Shown here in pieces: positions 55,465-63,965 of a stretch of DNA of 64,000 nucleotides. The notes below the pieces were generated by a model. The model saw nothing but the letters and a program-made list of their open reading frames with translations. It made no database searches and had not been told where the DNA came from. Both the position numbers and the translations under genes were made by a program. Source of the DNA: Acetatifactor sp. (lineage in GTDB: Bacteria; Bacillota; Clostridia; Lachnospirales; Lachnospiraceae); the NCBI GenBank assembly GCA_029055435.1, contig JAIDDH010000073.1, positions 1-64,000 on the forward strand. Direction: 5' to 3'. Each line of letters begins with the position of its first letter. The first letter of the stretch is position 1.

Positions 55465-57504
55465 ATGAGACCAGAATGGACAGACTTTGTAGCCGGAAAA
55501 TGGGATAAGGAAGTGAATGTACGCGACTTTATCCAGAGAAACTATCATCCCTACGACGGTGATGAGAGCTTCTTGGCCGGACCTACACAGAACACAAAAG
55601 ATTTATGGGCACAGGTGCTCGATCTGCAGAAGCAGGAGAGAGAAGCAGGCGGCGTTCTCGACATGGACACCAAGGTTGTTTCCACTATCACATCTCATGG
55701 CCCCGGATATCTTGACAAGTCCAAGGAGACCATCGTAGGTTTCCAGACTGACAAGCCCTTCAAGAGATCTCTGCAGCCTTATGGCGGTATCCGTATGGCA
55801 GAGAAGGCTTGCTCCGACAACGGATATGAGGTTGACCCTGAGATTTCCGAGTTTTTCTCCACCCACAGAAAGACTCATAACGCAGGTTGTTTCGACGCAT
55901 ACAATCAGGAGATGAGAGCCTGCCGTTCCTCCCACATCATCACCGGTCTTCCTGATGCTTATGGCCGCGGCCGTATCATCGGCGACTACAGACGTGTGGC
56001 TCTGTACGGTATCGACAGACTGATCGAAGACAAGCAGGCACAGAAGGATTCTACCGGACGTGTGATGACCGACGATGTGATTCGTCTTCGCGAGGAGATT
56101 TCCGAGCAGATGATCGCTCTGAAGATGATGAAGGAGATGGCTGCTTCCTATGGCTGCGATATCTCCAAGCCCGCTTCTAATGTAAAAGAGGCTATTCAGT
56201 GGACTTACTTCGGTTATCTGTGTGCAGTAAAGGAGCAGAACGGTGCAGCAATGTCCCTTGGACGTACTTCTACCTTCCTTGACTGCTACGCTGAGAGAGA
56301 TTTGAAGAACGGCACCTTCACCGAGGAAGAGATTCAGGAGTTTGTTGATCACTTCATCATGAAGCTGCGTCTCATCAAGTTTGCACGTACTCCCGAGTAC
56401 AATCAGATTTTCGCAGGCGATCCCGTTTGGGTTACCGAGTCCCTGGGCGGCGTTGGCGTTGACGGCAGACCCATGGTTACCAAGATGAGCTTCCGTTATC
56501 TGAACACCCTGACCAACCTTGGTCCCTCTCCCGAGCCCAACCTGACCGTACTTTGGTCCACCAGACTTCCCGAGGGCTGGAAGAGATACTGCGCTAAGAT
56601 GTCCATCCAGACTTCTTCCATCCAGTATGAGAACGATGATCTGATGAGACCTACCCATGGCGATGACTACGGCATTGCATGCTGCGTATCCTCCATGGTA
56701 ATCGGTAAGGAGATGCAGTTCTTCGGCGCTCGTGCAAACGTGGCAAAATGTCTGCTGTACGCTTTGAACGGCGGTGTGGACGAGGTTACCAAGAAGCAGG
56801 TAGGTCCCAAGTATCGCCCCGTTACCGGCGATGTTCTGGACTATGATGATGTAATGAGCAAATTCATCGACATGCTTGAGTGGCAGGCTGATGTTTATGT
56901 AAACACTCTGAATGTCATTCACTATATGCATGACAAATACTGCTATGAGAGAGCAGAGATGGCTCTTCATGACAGAGACGTTAAGCGCTACTTTGCAACT
57001 GGTGTGGCTGGTCTGTCCATCGTGGCTGACTCCCTGTCCGCTATCAAGTATGCAAAGGTTGAGCCCATCCGTGACGAGGACGGCATCATCGTTGACTTCA
57101 AGACCACCGGTGAGTTCCCCAAATACGGTAATGACGACGACCGCGTAGACAGCATTGCACAGGAAGTTGTTCATAAGTTCATGACCGCTATCAGAAGACA
57201 TCACACCTACAGAAACGGTGTTCCCACCACGTCCATCCTGACCATTACCTCTAACGTAACCTATGGTAAGGCTACCGGTAATACCCCTGACGGACGTAAG
57301 AAGGGCCAGCCTTTCGCTCCCGGTGCTAACCCTATGCACGGCCGCGATACTCATGGTGCTGTCGCTTCCCTGTCTTCTGTATCAAAGCTTCCTTTCAACG
57401 ATGCACAGGACGGTATCTCCAACACCTTCACCATCATCCCCGGCGCTCTGGGCAAAGAGGATCAGGTGTTCGCAGGCGATATCGAACTTGACTTAAACAA
57501 ATAA
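55465..57504 (+). CDS. pflB: Pyruvate formate-lyase core, lacking the glycyl-radical domain
   Basis: A 679-residue PFL. The active-site Cys pair is intact at 406-407 in [12 protein letters not shown], and [29 protein letters not shown] and the late [15 protein letters not shown] are typical. Normal PFL continues here for about 70 more residues to the radical Gly in RVSGYAVNF. This one instead ends after [12 protein letters not shown]. The missing domain is an 80-residue gene at 57814-58056, and the two lengths add up to a normal enzyme. PFL turns pyruvate and CoA into acetyl-CoA and formate without oxygen. Codon use is strongly biased (AAG, GAG, CGT), as for a highly expressed gene. AGGAGG lies upstream of the ATG. 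Confidence 0.93.
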   Translation: MRPEWTDFVAGKWDKEVNVRDFIQRNYHPYDGDESFLAGPTQNTKDLWAQVLDLQKQEREAGGVLDMDTKVVSTITSHGPGYLDKSKETIVGFQTDKPFKRSLQPYGGIRMAEKACSDNGYEVDPEISEFFSTHRKTHNAGCFDAYNQEMRACRSSHIITGLPDAYGRGRIIGDYRRVALYGIDRLIEDKQAQKDSTGRVMTDDVIRLREEISEQMIALKMMKEMAASYGCDISKPASNVKEAIQWTYFGYLCAVKEQNGAAMSLGRTSTFLDCYAERDLKNGTFTEEEIQEFVDHFIMKLRLIKFARTPEYNQIFAGDPVWVTESLGGVGVDGRPMVTKMSFRYLNTLTNLGPSPEPNLTVLWSTRLPEGWKRYCAKMSIQTSSIQYENDDLMRPTHGDDYGIACCVSSMVIGKEMQFFGARANVAKCLLYALNGGVDEVTKKQVGPKYRPVTGDVLDYDDVMSKFIDMLEWQADVYVNTLNVIHYMHDKYCYERAEMALHDRDVKRYFATGVAGLSIVADSLSAIKYAKVEPIRDEDGIIVDFKTTGEFPKYGNDDDRVDSIAQEVVHKFMTAIRRHHTYRNGVPTTSILTITSNVTYGKATGNTPDGRKKGQPFAPGANPMHGRDTHGAVASLSSVSKLPFNDAQDGISNTFTIIPGALGKEDQVFAGDIELDLNK

Positions 57505-57566
57505 CCTGCAGGCAACCCGATATCGCCTTGATATCGAACTTGACTTGAACAAATAAATTGCAGGCA
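57478..57566 (+). repeat. Tandem duplication of the pflB 3' end
   Basis: The 37 bases at 57478-57514, covering the last pflB codons and stop, recur at 57530-57566 with 34 identities (GATATCGAACTTGACTT in both). It points to a local duplication linked to the split of the gene. Confidence 0.9.
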
Positions 57567-57582
57567 TCACAGGAGGCACACT

Positions 57583-57789
57583 ATGGACGAGAAACAAATG
57601 ATTGATGATCTTGTAAAAATGCTGGATTCCGGCATGCAGAAGGGCGTCGGACATGTAAATGTGGACACCACTACCGAAGAAGAGGACTCATCAAAGAACG
57701 TCCAGACAATGGGCTGCACGGATTGTTCCAGAACACCGTTGGCCTGCAGTGTACCAACGCTTCACGAAGGATTGGACGACTATAAATAA
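57583..57789 (+). CDS. 68-residue cysteine-rich protein between PFL core and radical domain
   Basis: A small protein of unknown function with AGGAGG before its ATG. Residues 6-29, IDDLVKMLDSGMQKGVGHVNV, align with residues 8-28 of the 80-residue radical-domain protein ([20 protein letters not shown]). After that it lacks the radical loop: no RVSGYA is present, and instead the tail has three Cys in GCTDCSRTPLACSVP. So it may be a duplicated and diverged piece of the PFL C-terminus that became a cysteine-rich partner, possibly for metal or redox sensing or for docking the activase. It is clearly part of the operon. Confidence 0.75.
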   Translation: MDEKQMIDDLVKMLDSGMQKGVGHVNVDTTTEEEDSSKNVQTMGCTDCSRTPLACSVPTLHEGLDDYK

Positions 57790-57813
57790 TAAATCTTAAA
57801 GGAGGATAATAAA

Positions 57814-58056
57814 ATGGCTACTAATTCCGCACAGGTTGATAACCTTGTAAACTTACTGGATGGCTATGCTACAAAGGGCGGTCATCATCTGAATGTAAAT
57901 GTTCTGAACAGAGACACCCTGCTGGATGCTCAGAAGCATCCCGAGAACTATCCTCAGCTTACCATTCGCGTGTCCGGGTATGCAGTAAACTTTATCAAGC
58001 TGACTCCCGAGCAGCAGGCTGATGTTATTTCCCGTACTTTCCATGAGGCTATCTAA
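57814..58056 (+). CDS. Stand-alone glycyl-radical domain of PFL
   Basis: An 80-residue protein equal to the C-terminal domain of [41 protein letters not shown] with radical Gly55, and [18 protein letters not shown]. It resembles GrcA/YfiD (127 residues in E. coli), the spare radical part that rescues oxygen-cleaved PFL, but is shorter and has no N-terminal extra part. As the core PFL here lacks this domain, the protein should be an obligate subunit rather than a spare. It should be charged with the radical by PflA. GGAGG precedes its ATG; a strong terminator follows. Confidence 0.92.
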   Translation: MATNSAQVDNLVNLLDGYATKGGHHLNVNVLNRDTLLDAQKHPENYPQLTIRVSGYAVNFIKLTPEQQADVISRTFHEAI

Positions 58057-58102
58057 TCGAATTTTCAACATGAATATTTCGAGATGAAAATCTTGGAAAA
58101 CA

Positions 58103-58136
58103 AAACAGAGCTTCGGATTCGTCCGAAGCTCTGTTT
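58103..58136 (+). terminator. Terminator of the split pfl operon
   Basis: A perfect 15-bp stem (AACAGAGCTTCGGA and complement) closes on TTCG; about 45 bases past the last stop. Confidence 0.93.
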
Positions 58137-58196
58137 ATGTTACTCTGTTTATATTGCTCTGTGTATTTTACTCCGCTTTTCTTGATCCTGCTCTCT

Positions 58197-59198
58197 TTAT
58201 CTGTTCCTGTTCCTTCTAACCATCAGACATCCCATGACACACAGAATAGAAACCGCTGTCATACTCACAGCCAGCCACATAATCAGATTGCTCTCTCCGG
58301 TCTTTGGAACATCATCATAATCGGATTGAGACGCATTCTGGGAAGCTGCTGTGCCTCGGGAGACAGTCGAAGGTGTGCTGCCGGAAGTGCTGTAATTGCC
58401 GGAATAGGTCTCCAGTCCTTTCTTTTCATTAAAGGAAAATGTTCCGCTGGCAAACTTCCAATATTCATCACAGAGACCGCCGACGTCAGAAACGGAAGCA
58501 TAGTCCACGGTTCCGCCCACAGTCACATTGGGAAGCCATTTCTGATTGCTGTTGGCATCATCCAACCGCCCCTTGCTGTTATACAGTCTAAGATTGGTGA
58601 CATTATTGTTAAAAGTGCAGTCCGCCGCATCATATACATAAGCATTAGTAACATTTCCGCTAATAGACGCATAACTGTCTCCCAGCACATGGCACTCATC
58701 CACTCCTCCGGTGGAAAGAAACGCGCTGGAACGATTTATCGTCAGATTACTCAAATGTGCATTTATTGATATGACAGTCTGATCAGTGGCCTGCTTTACC
58801 CGCTTCAACGCATAACCGTCTTCCTCTTCCTCAAATCCTTCCGTTATGGGGAGATTCGGCAGCACCACCACAATATCTCCGTCCTTGACCCTGTCATCTC
58901 CCTCGTTGAGATAATAAGGCTCTCTGCCTTCCACATTATCATCCCATGTTCCAATCTGCCTGCGCCATTGATAAGTGTGACTTGAATCGTGTCCCTCAAA
59001 GGTGGGATTTCCATGATTGTCTTTCGCATCCTCGTCCCAGAGACATGTGGTGCAGACATATCTCAGATAAAAGGTCGTGGGCTCCTCCGCAGAAACCCGC
59101 AGACAGTTTCCACTGGGCAGAATAGCCGCAGACAGTACGGAGACAGCCAGCAAAATCGCTCTCCGAATATTTTTTGTTTTTTGAATTTTCCGTTTCAT
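58197..59198 (-). CDS. Sortase-anchored surface protein, paralogue of 44089-44976
   Basis: A 333-residue precursor: signal peptide (ILLAVSVLSAAILPSGNCLRVSA), a body that repeats the pattern of the first sortase substrate (VDECHVLGDSYASISGNVTN; CTFNNNVTNLRL), a Ser/Thr-rich spacer and a sorting signal YDDVPKTGES with hydrophobic segment and RRNRNR end. The N-terminal part is longer, with CTTCLWDEDAKDNHGNP. The nearest sortase is 14 kb away at srtB. ATG 59198 with GAGGAGG upstream is chosen over a longer frame. It lies in opposite orientation to the pfl genes, with a terminator between. Confidence 0.85.
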   Translation of the reverse strand: MKRKIQKTKNIRRAILLAVSVLSAAILPSGNCLRVSAEEPTTFYLRYVCTTCLWDEDAKDNHGNPTFEGHDSSHTYQWRRQIGTWDDNVEGREPYYLNEGDDRVKDGDIVVVLPNLPITEGFEEEEDGYALKRVKQATDQTVISINAHLSNLTINRSSAFLSTGGVDECHVLGDSYASISGNVTNAYVYDAADCTFNNNVTNLRLYNSKGRLDDANSNQKWLPNVTVGGTVDYASVSDVGGLCDEYWKFASGTFSFNEKKGLETYSGNYSTSGSTPSTVSRGTAASQNASQSDYDDVPKTGESNLIMWLAVSMTAVSILCVMGCLMVRRNRNR

Positions 59199-59235
59199 CG
59201 CTCGTTCTTCCTCCTCTTGCGTTCTCATCACATCG

Positions 59236-60588
59236 TTATGCTTCTTTCGCCAGAAAATCATCCACCATCTTCTTAATCTCCTCTTCCGGCATTGACTTTA
59301 AAAGATAGCTCTCCGGCTTTAGTTCCATGACCCTCTTTACACTCTCTCGATCTGCCTTTGCAGTCAGGAAAAACACTGGAATATTCGCCGTCGTTTCCTC
59401 TGAACGAATCATTTCCAAGGTCTGTCTCCCATCGCAGACCGGCATTTCATAATCTAGCAAAACCAGATCCGGCCTGTTTATTGTAATACTCTGAATAGCC
59501 GACATACTGGAAGCTACTTCTGTCACCTCATAATCTCCTTCAAAGAGCCTTACTATTTTTTTGCGCATAAAATCCGAATCGTCCACCACAAGAATTTTTT
59601 TCTTCTGCTGTTTCCATGACGCACGCTCATTCTCCAGATATTGTTTGACTGCATCCATTGCATGTTCAGTATTAACTCCGGTCTCAATCTCAATCTTACT
59701 GCGGCTGGAATCCAAGGCCATTGCACAGAATGCAAAATATCCCTGACCCGTATCAAACAACAGACTGCAGGAAGGCGACATACGTTCAAAGGAATCCACG
59801 AGCTGTTCGTGAGTCAGCAGATTCTCCTTCTCCAATTCAAACAAATTAAACGCCGGAAAACTTTCCTTGACACGTTCCATAAACTGTCTCGCAATATATC
59901 TGCCAATATTGATTACCAGATCGTCTACTTTTTTATATTCTGCATTGAATATGGTTCCCACTATCTTTAACAGGAGCTGTTCTTCAAAGACAAGCGTAAT
60001 TTCCCATTTTTCTTTACTCTCTCCCCGGTAAACGAAACGGCTGCAAATTACCTTCCCGAAATTTTCTCCCGCGTACTGCTCACTGATCATTCTTGCCTGT
60101 AGCTGAAACATGTCCCTAATCAATTGAACAATGGTCTGGCCCATAATTTCCCGCTCTTTTTCGTGCGGAATATCCACCCATTTACTTCTTTGTTTCCCCA
60201 CAATAGCCATATCCTCGGTCAACGTATGGGCAACCACCCATCCAATGCAGACGCCCAGAAAATGTCGGATGGACTCTGTCGAATACTTCGACGCCGCCAT
60301 CTCCTTCTCCAGTGCCGGCAGTGTATTGTCACGAAAATCTGTATGCAGCCGTTTATGAACCTCATACTCACTATAGTTGATAGAGCGCATGTATTCTTCC
60401 TCATGCTCAAAATGCTCCAGGGAATGATTCTTTAAATATTTTACCCCTTCCCGACATACCCATTCGCTCTTGTCGTCGTTCTCAATAAGCCGCATAAGCT
60501 TATCCATTGTTGACAAAAGCAATTTGTGCTCCCTGTCAATAAACTCAACACCTATCGTATATCTGTCGTTCCATTTAATCTGTTTCAT
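59236..60588 (-). CDS. Bacteriohemerythrin, CheX-like and receiver domain protein
   Basis: A 450-residue protein. Residues 1-130 are a bacteriohemerythrin with all seven diiron ligands at the usual spacing: His21, His59, Glu63, His78, His82, His121, Asp126. The middle (about 145-320) may be a CheX/CheC-like domain (VGTIFNAEYKKVDDLVINIG), an inference. Residues 330-450 are a receiver: ILVVDDSDFMRKKIV, phosphoacceptor in LVLLDYEMPVCDG, and YLLKS with the Pro after Lys changed to Ser. Oxygen or iron sensing joined to a phosphatase-like and a receiver domain suggests redox signalling. It lies between the split PFL and pflA, oxygen-sensitive enzymes, on the opposite strand. Its own promoter is not clear. 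Confidence 0.85.
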   Translation of the reverse strand: MKQIKWNDRYTIGVEFIDREHKLLLSTMDKLMRLIENDDKSEWVCREGVKYLKNHSLEHFEHEEEYMRSINYSEYEVHKRLHTDFRDNTLPALEKEMAASKYSTESIRHFLGVCIGWVVAHTLTEDMAIVGKQRSKWVDIPHEKEREIMGQTIVQLIRDMFQLQARMISEQYAGENFGKVICSRFVYRGESKEKWEITLVFEEQLLLKIVGTIFNAEYKKVDDLVINIGRYIARQFMERVKESFPAFNLFELEKENLLTHEQLVDSFERMSPSCSLLFDTGQGYFAFCAMALDSSRSKIEIETGVNTEHAMDAVKQYLENERASWKQQKKKILVVDDSDFMRKKIVRLFEGDYEVTEVASSMSAIQSITINRPDLVLLDYEMPVCDGRQTLEMIRSEETTANIPVFFLTAKADRESVKRVMELKPESYLLKSMPEEEIKKMVDDFLAKEA

Positions 60589-60709
60589 TGGTTCCTCACT
60601 GCATTGTAATCACTGTCTGTATTGACATTCTACCAGTGTAAATTATAGCATATTTTCAGTATTTTGTCTACCTGACGCATACGCATGCCCACTTTCTCTT
60701 TATTATATC

Positions 60710-60738
60710 TTTATATTTAGACCCGAATGAGGTATAAT
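60710..60738 (+). promoter_or_regulatory. Promoter for pflA
   Basis: TTTATA, 17 bases, TATAAT, 33 bases before the pflA start. The -35 is weak. Confidence 0.55.
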
Positions 60739-60770
60739 AAATAACAAAATTATTTGGAAAGGACTATGCT

Positions 60771-61535
60771 ATGCAAGGTAGAATTCATTCTCTGGAAAGC
60801 TTTGGAACCGTCGATGGCCCCGGCACACGTTTTGTGGTATTTGTACAGGGCTGTCCCATGCGCTGCGCTTACTGTCACAACCCGGACACCTGGGAGATGA
60901 ACGGGGGAACGCTCATGGAACCCTCCTACATCATAGAGCAATATGAACGCAACAAACCCTTTTATGTCAATGGCGGCGGTCTTACGGTAACGGGCGGCGA
61001 ACCGTTGATGCAGGTGGATTTCCTGATTGATCTCTTTACGCTGGCCAAACAGAAAAACATCCATACCTGTATCGACAGCTCCGGCATCGCCTATAATCCC
61101 AACAATACGGAATGGCTGAAAAAACTGGATCACCTCATGACTCTCACCGATCTGGTCATGCTGGACATCAAACACATCGACCCGGAAAAACACAAAGATC
61201 TGGTAAAGCAGCCCAACACTAATATTCTGAAATTTGCCGCCTATCTGAACGATAAAAAGGTTGATATGTGGATTCGCCATGTGATTGTGCCCGGCTACAC
61301 GGACGATGATAAATATCTGTTTGACCTGGGATACTTTATCGGCCAGTTCTCCAACCTGAAGGCACTGGACGCACTGCCCTATCACACCATGGGCGAATCT
61401 AAATACGAGAAGCTTGGCATGGAATACCGCCTGAAAGGCGTCCCCGCCATGGACAAAAACAAATTAATCGAGAAAAAGCAAGTGATACTGGACGGCATCC
61501 GCAAGCGCAGAGCGGAAATGCAGACACAACAATAA
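60771..61535 (+). CDS. pflA: Pyruvate formate-lyase activating enzyme
   Basis: A 254-residue radical SAM enzyme. The [4Fe-4S] cluster Cys are 28, 32 and 35 in GCPMRCAYCHNPDTW; GGLTVTGGEPLMQ binds SAM; DIKHIDPEKH and PYHTMGESKYEKLG are typical of PflA. It creates the glycyl radical on PFL, here presumably on Gly55 of the separate 80-residue subunit, which makes it a natural test of whether the split enzyme is active. AAAGGA nine bases upstream. It has its own promoter and is 2.7 kb from its target. Confidence 0.95.
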   Translation: MQGRIHSLESFGTVDGPGTRFVVFVQGCPMRCAYCHNPDTWEMNGGTLMEPSYIIEQYERNKPFYVNGGGLTVTGGEPLMQVDFLIDLFTLAKQKNIHTCIDSSGIAYNPNNTEWLKKLDHLMTLTDLVMLDIKHIDPEKHKDLVKQPNTNILKFAAYLNDKKVDMWIRHVIVPGYTDDDKYLFDLGYFIGQFSNLKALDALPYHTMGESKYEKLGMEYRLKGVPAMDKNKLIEKKQVILDGIRKRRAEMQTQQ

Positions 61536-61580
61536 ATTTTCAAAATAAATTTCAAACAATAAATTTCTTGCTTTTACCAC

Positions 61581-61609
61581 TTGAATCAGCCCTCCTTTTG
61601 TATTACAAT
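61581..61609 (+). promoter_or_regulatory. Promoter for ferredoxin
   Basis: TTGAAT, 17 bases, TACAAT, about 50 bases before the ferredoxin start. Confidence 0.65.
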
Positions 61610-61658
61610 AGACGCAAGAGATTGATATGAATTTATCACACAGAAGGAGGAATTTGTT

Positions 61659-61829
61659 ATGGCATTTGTAATCGGTGATGCTTGTGTAGCTTGCGGCGCC
61701 TGTGAGGCTCAGTGTCCTGTCGGCGCTATTACCATGGGCGACGGCAAGTTTGAGATTGACGCGGATAAGTGCATCAGCTGTGGTTCCTGCGCAGGCCAGT
61801 GCCCTGTTGGCACTATTGCGGAGGACTAA
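61659..61829 (+). CDS. 2[4Fe-4S] clostridial-type ferredoxin
   Basis: A 56-residue ferredoxin starting MAFVIGDACVACGACEAQCP, with a second CISCGSCAGQCPVG cluster motif: two CxxCxxCxxxCP sets, the classic clostridial dicluster form. It carries low-potential electrons, for example to hydrogenase or to radical SAM activases such as PflA, whose gene is 120 bases upstream. AGAAGGAGG lies eight bases before the ATG. A terminator follows. Confidence 0.96.
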   Translation: MAFVIGDACVACGACEAQCPVGAITMGDGKFEIDADKCISCGSCAGQCPVGTIAED

Positions 61830-61870
61830 ATCCCCGGCAATGATATTGATAAGAATTTCAGGAACATGAG

Positions 61871-61910
61871 AAAAGGCATTTCAGATAACGAAACGCCTTT
61901 TCTTTTTTTC
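61871..61910 (+). terminator. Terminator after ferredoxin
   Basis: AAAAGGC and TTTC pair with GAAA and GCCTTTT, followed by a long T run. The stem overlaps the last codons of the convergent MerR-type gene. Confidence 0.85.
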
Positions 61911-62474
61911 TTTGGGCTGATTGACCTTCAGCGGTTCGGCTCCCTTTTCCGCGCTTTTTCCCATCAGATCCTTTAATTTTCTTCCGCTGCTCTTCTTGCG
62001 CAGAAGCTCGTCTATCTGCCGATAATAACGCTCTGAGCGCTCTGCTTCCTGTCTGGCACGCTCCTCCTCGCGCTCCTCCTGCATGCGGAACTGATAATCC
62101 AGCTCCTTCAGCACACTCTCCTTAATCTGCTTTACAAGCTCCGCATTGTTCTCCTGTACGGCCTGGCGAATCAACTGCTGCATAATCCACTGCAGTCTCT
62201 GCGCCTTCTCCTCCCGGCTCTCAGGGGCGCTCTCCTGAGGCAGCACATCAAACTTTCCATCCTTCAAAACCATTTTAATCGCTTTCAACTGCAATCCCCT
62301 CTCTTTCATTTTTTTGATCTGCTTAAAACACTCCACATCCTCCTGAGTATAGTAGCGGTGCCCCAGCTCATTGCGCTTGATGGGCAGATGCAGTTCTTCC
62401 TCCCAATAGCGCAACACATGGCTCTCCACCTGGACCTCTTTTGCAGCGTCTGAAATCAATAAGTAATTGTCCAT
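61881..62474 (-). CDS. MerR-type DNA-binding protein
   Basis: A 197-residue protein. The first 75 residues are a MerR winged helix (YLLISDAAKEVQVESHVLRYWE, NELGHRYYTQEDVECF, IKKMKERGLQLKAIKMVL). The rest is a highly charged helix rich in Glu/Arg (EEREEERARQEAERSERYY), probably coiled coil, ending in a basic KEKKKRRF tail. It lacks the sensor Cys of metal-type MerR proteins and is more like RacA-type chromosome-associated proteins. Target unknown. Followed on this strand by no gene in the same unit; dnaB lies upstream behind a terminator. Confidence 0.82.
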   Translation of the reverse strand: MDNYLLISDAAKEVQVESHVLRYWEEELHLPIKRNELGHRYYTQEDVECFKQIKKMKERGLQLKAIKMVLKDGKFDVLPQESAPESREEKAQRLQWIMQQLIRQAVQENNAELVKQIKESVLKELDYQFRMQEEREEERARQEAERSERYYRQIDELLRKKSSGRKLKDLMGKSAEKGAEPLKVNQPKEKKKRRFVI

Positions 62475-62520
62475 AAGCTTCCCCTTTCCGACAAAGTTTT
62501 CTTTTTGCGCCCCTGCGCAT

Positions 62521-62556
62521 AAAAAAAGAGAACGGGCAATTTGCTCATTCTCTTTT
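62521..62556 (-). terminator. Terminator after dnaB
   Basis: On the minus strand AAAAGAGAA and TTCTCTTTT pair, with an inner GAGCAA/TTGCCC pairing, followed by TTTTTTT; 52 bases past the dnaB stop. Confidence 0.8.
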
Positions 62557-62608
62557 GTAAATAACCTCTTATTTGACTATCTGTCAGCCATTATTTGATT
62601 TCTATGTT

Positions 62609-63964
62609 TTATGTATCCGACCTGCGGGCACGCTCCAAATTCGCAAACTTGGTGTACTCGGGCAGCCATGCCAGCTCCACCGTACCGATGGGACCGTTTC
62701 TCTGCTTGGCAATGATAATCTCGGAAATACCTCTGCGGTCTGTGTCGTGATTATAATAATCGTCGCGGTAGATAAACATTACCACGTCGGCATCCTGCTC
62801 GATGGCTCCGGATTCACGCAAATCCGAGAGCATGGGTCTGTGGTCCGGCCGCTGCTCCACCGCGCGGGATAACTGCGACAAAGCCAGCACAGGTACATTC
62901 AGTTCACGGGCAATGGACTTCAGCCCACGGGAAATATCCGAAATTTCCTGCTGTCTGGAATCCGAGCGTCCGCTGCCGGACATCAGCTGCAGATAATCGA
63001 TGATAATCATGGACAGGCCATGCTCCAGCTTCAGCCTGCGGCACTTGGAGCGCAGCTCCGAAATACTGATTCCGGGCGTATCGTCAATCATCAATTGGGA
63101 TTTACCGATGACACCCGCGCTCTCAATCAGGCGCTCCCAGTCCTGGTCATTCAACTGTCCTGTGCGGAGCTTCTGGGCATCTACGCTGGACTCCAGCGAA
63201 AACATACGGTTCACCAGCTGCTCCTTGCTCATCTCCAGACTAAAGACTGCCACCGGAAAATTTTTCTTAAAAGCCACATACTGAGCTATATTCAGGGCAA
63301 AAGCGGTTTTTCCCATGGAGGGACGCGCCGCAATCAACACCAGATCCGAGGGCTGCATGCCCGCAGTACGATAATCCAAATCCGTAAATCCTGTGGGGAT
63401 TCCGGTGACGCTGCCCTTGTTCTTAGAGGCCGCCTCGATTCTGTCCATGGCGTTCATAACCACCTGACGAATGGGCACAAACTCGCCGGAATCACGCTTC
63501 TGCAAAAGCTGGAACATGCGCTTTTCCGTGTCCTCCAGAATAAATTCCAGACTCTCCTTCCCCGCATAGCAGGTATTGGCAATCTCCTCATTCAGACGTA
63601 TCAGTCTGCGCAAAAGCGATTTCTCCGCCACAATATTGGCATAATATTTCACATTCGCAGAGGTGGGCACCGCCGCAATCAAATCGCGTACAAACTCCAG
63701 ACTGGAGAGTTCCGGGGGTACATCCTTCTCCCTGAGACGATTCTGCAGCGTCACCAGATCCACAGGTTGTCCTTCCTCTCCCATCTCCACCATGGTCTCA
63801 AAAAGAATTCCATACTGTCTGCTGTAAAAATCCTCACCCGTGACAATCTCAGACGCCACCGTGACAGCCTCCCTGTCCATAATCATGGAACCGATCACCG
63901 ACTGCTCCGCCTCCACACTGTGGGGCAATATTCTTTTTAAGACATTTTCTTCCATTCCGGGCAT
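62609..63964 (-). CDS. dnaB: Replicative DNA helicase DnaB
   Basis: A 451-residue hexameric helicase: N-terminal PHSVEAEQSVIGSM domain, linker, RecA-type motor with Walker A LIAARPSMGKTAFALNIA, Walker B IIIDYLQLM, RQQEISDISRGLK and the arginine finger region ALSQLSRAVEQR. It unwinds DNA at the fork. GGAGG lies seven bases before the ATG at 63964, inside the end of rplI, with which it forms the usual rplI-dnaB pair. The loader candidates (DnaD-like, DnaC-like) are at 9803-11884. Confidence 0.97.
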   Translation of the reverse strand: MPGMEENVLKRILPHSVEAEQSVIGSMIMDREAVTVASEIVTGEDFYSRQYGILFETMVEMGEEGQPVDLVTLQNRLREKDVPPELSSLEFVRDLIAAVPTSANVKYYANIVAEKSLLRRLIRLNEEIANTCYAGKESLEFILEDTEKRMFQLLQKRDSGEFVPIRQVVMNAMDRIEAASKNKGSVTGIPTGFTDLDYRTAGMQPSDLVLIAARPSMGKTAFALNIAQYVAFKKNFPVAVFSLEMSKEQLVNRMFSLESSVDAQKLRTGQLNDQDWERLIESAGVIGKSQLMIDDTPGISISELRSKCRRLKLEHGLSMIIIDYLQLMSGSGRSDSRQQEISDISRGLKSIARELNVPVLALSQLSRAVEQRPDHRPMLSDLRESGAIEQDADVVMFIYRDDYYNHDTDRRGISEIIIAKQRNGPIGTVELAWLPEYTKFANLERARRSDT

Positions 63965-63965
63965 C

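Noticed and set aside
55603..57354. A 583-codon open frame on the minus strand across pflB.
   Set aside because: It mirrors the biased codons of the highly expressed pflB; no family similarity and no start signals.
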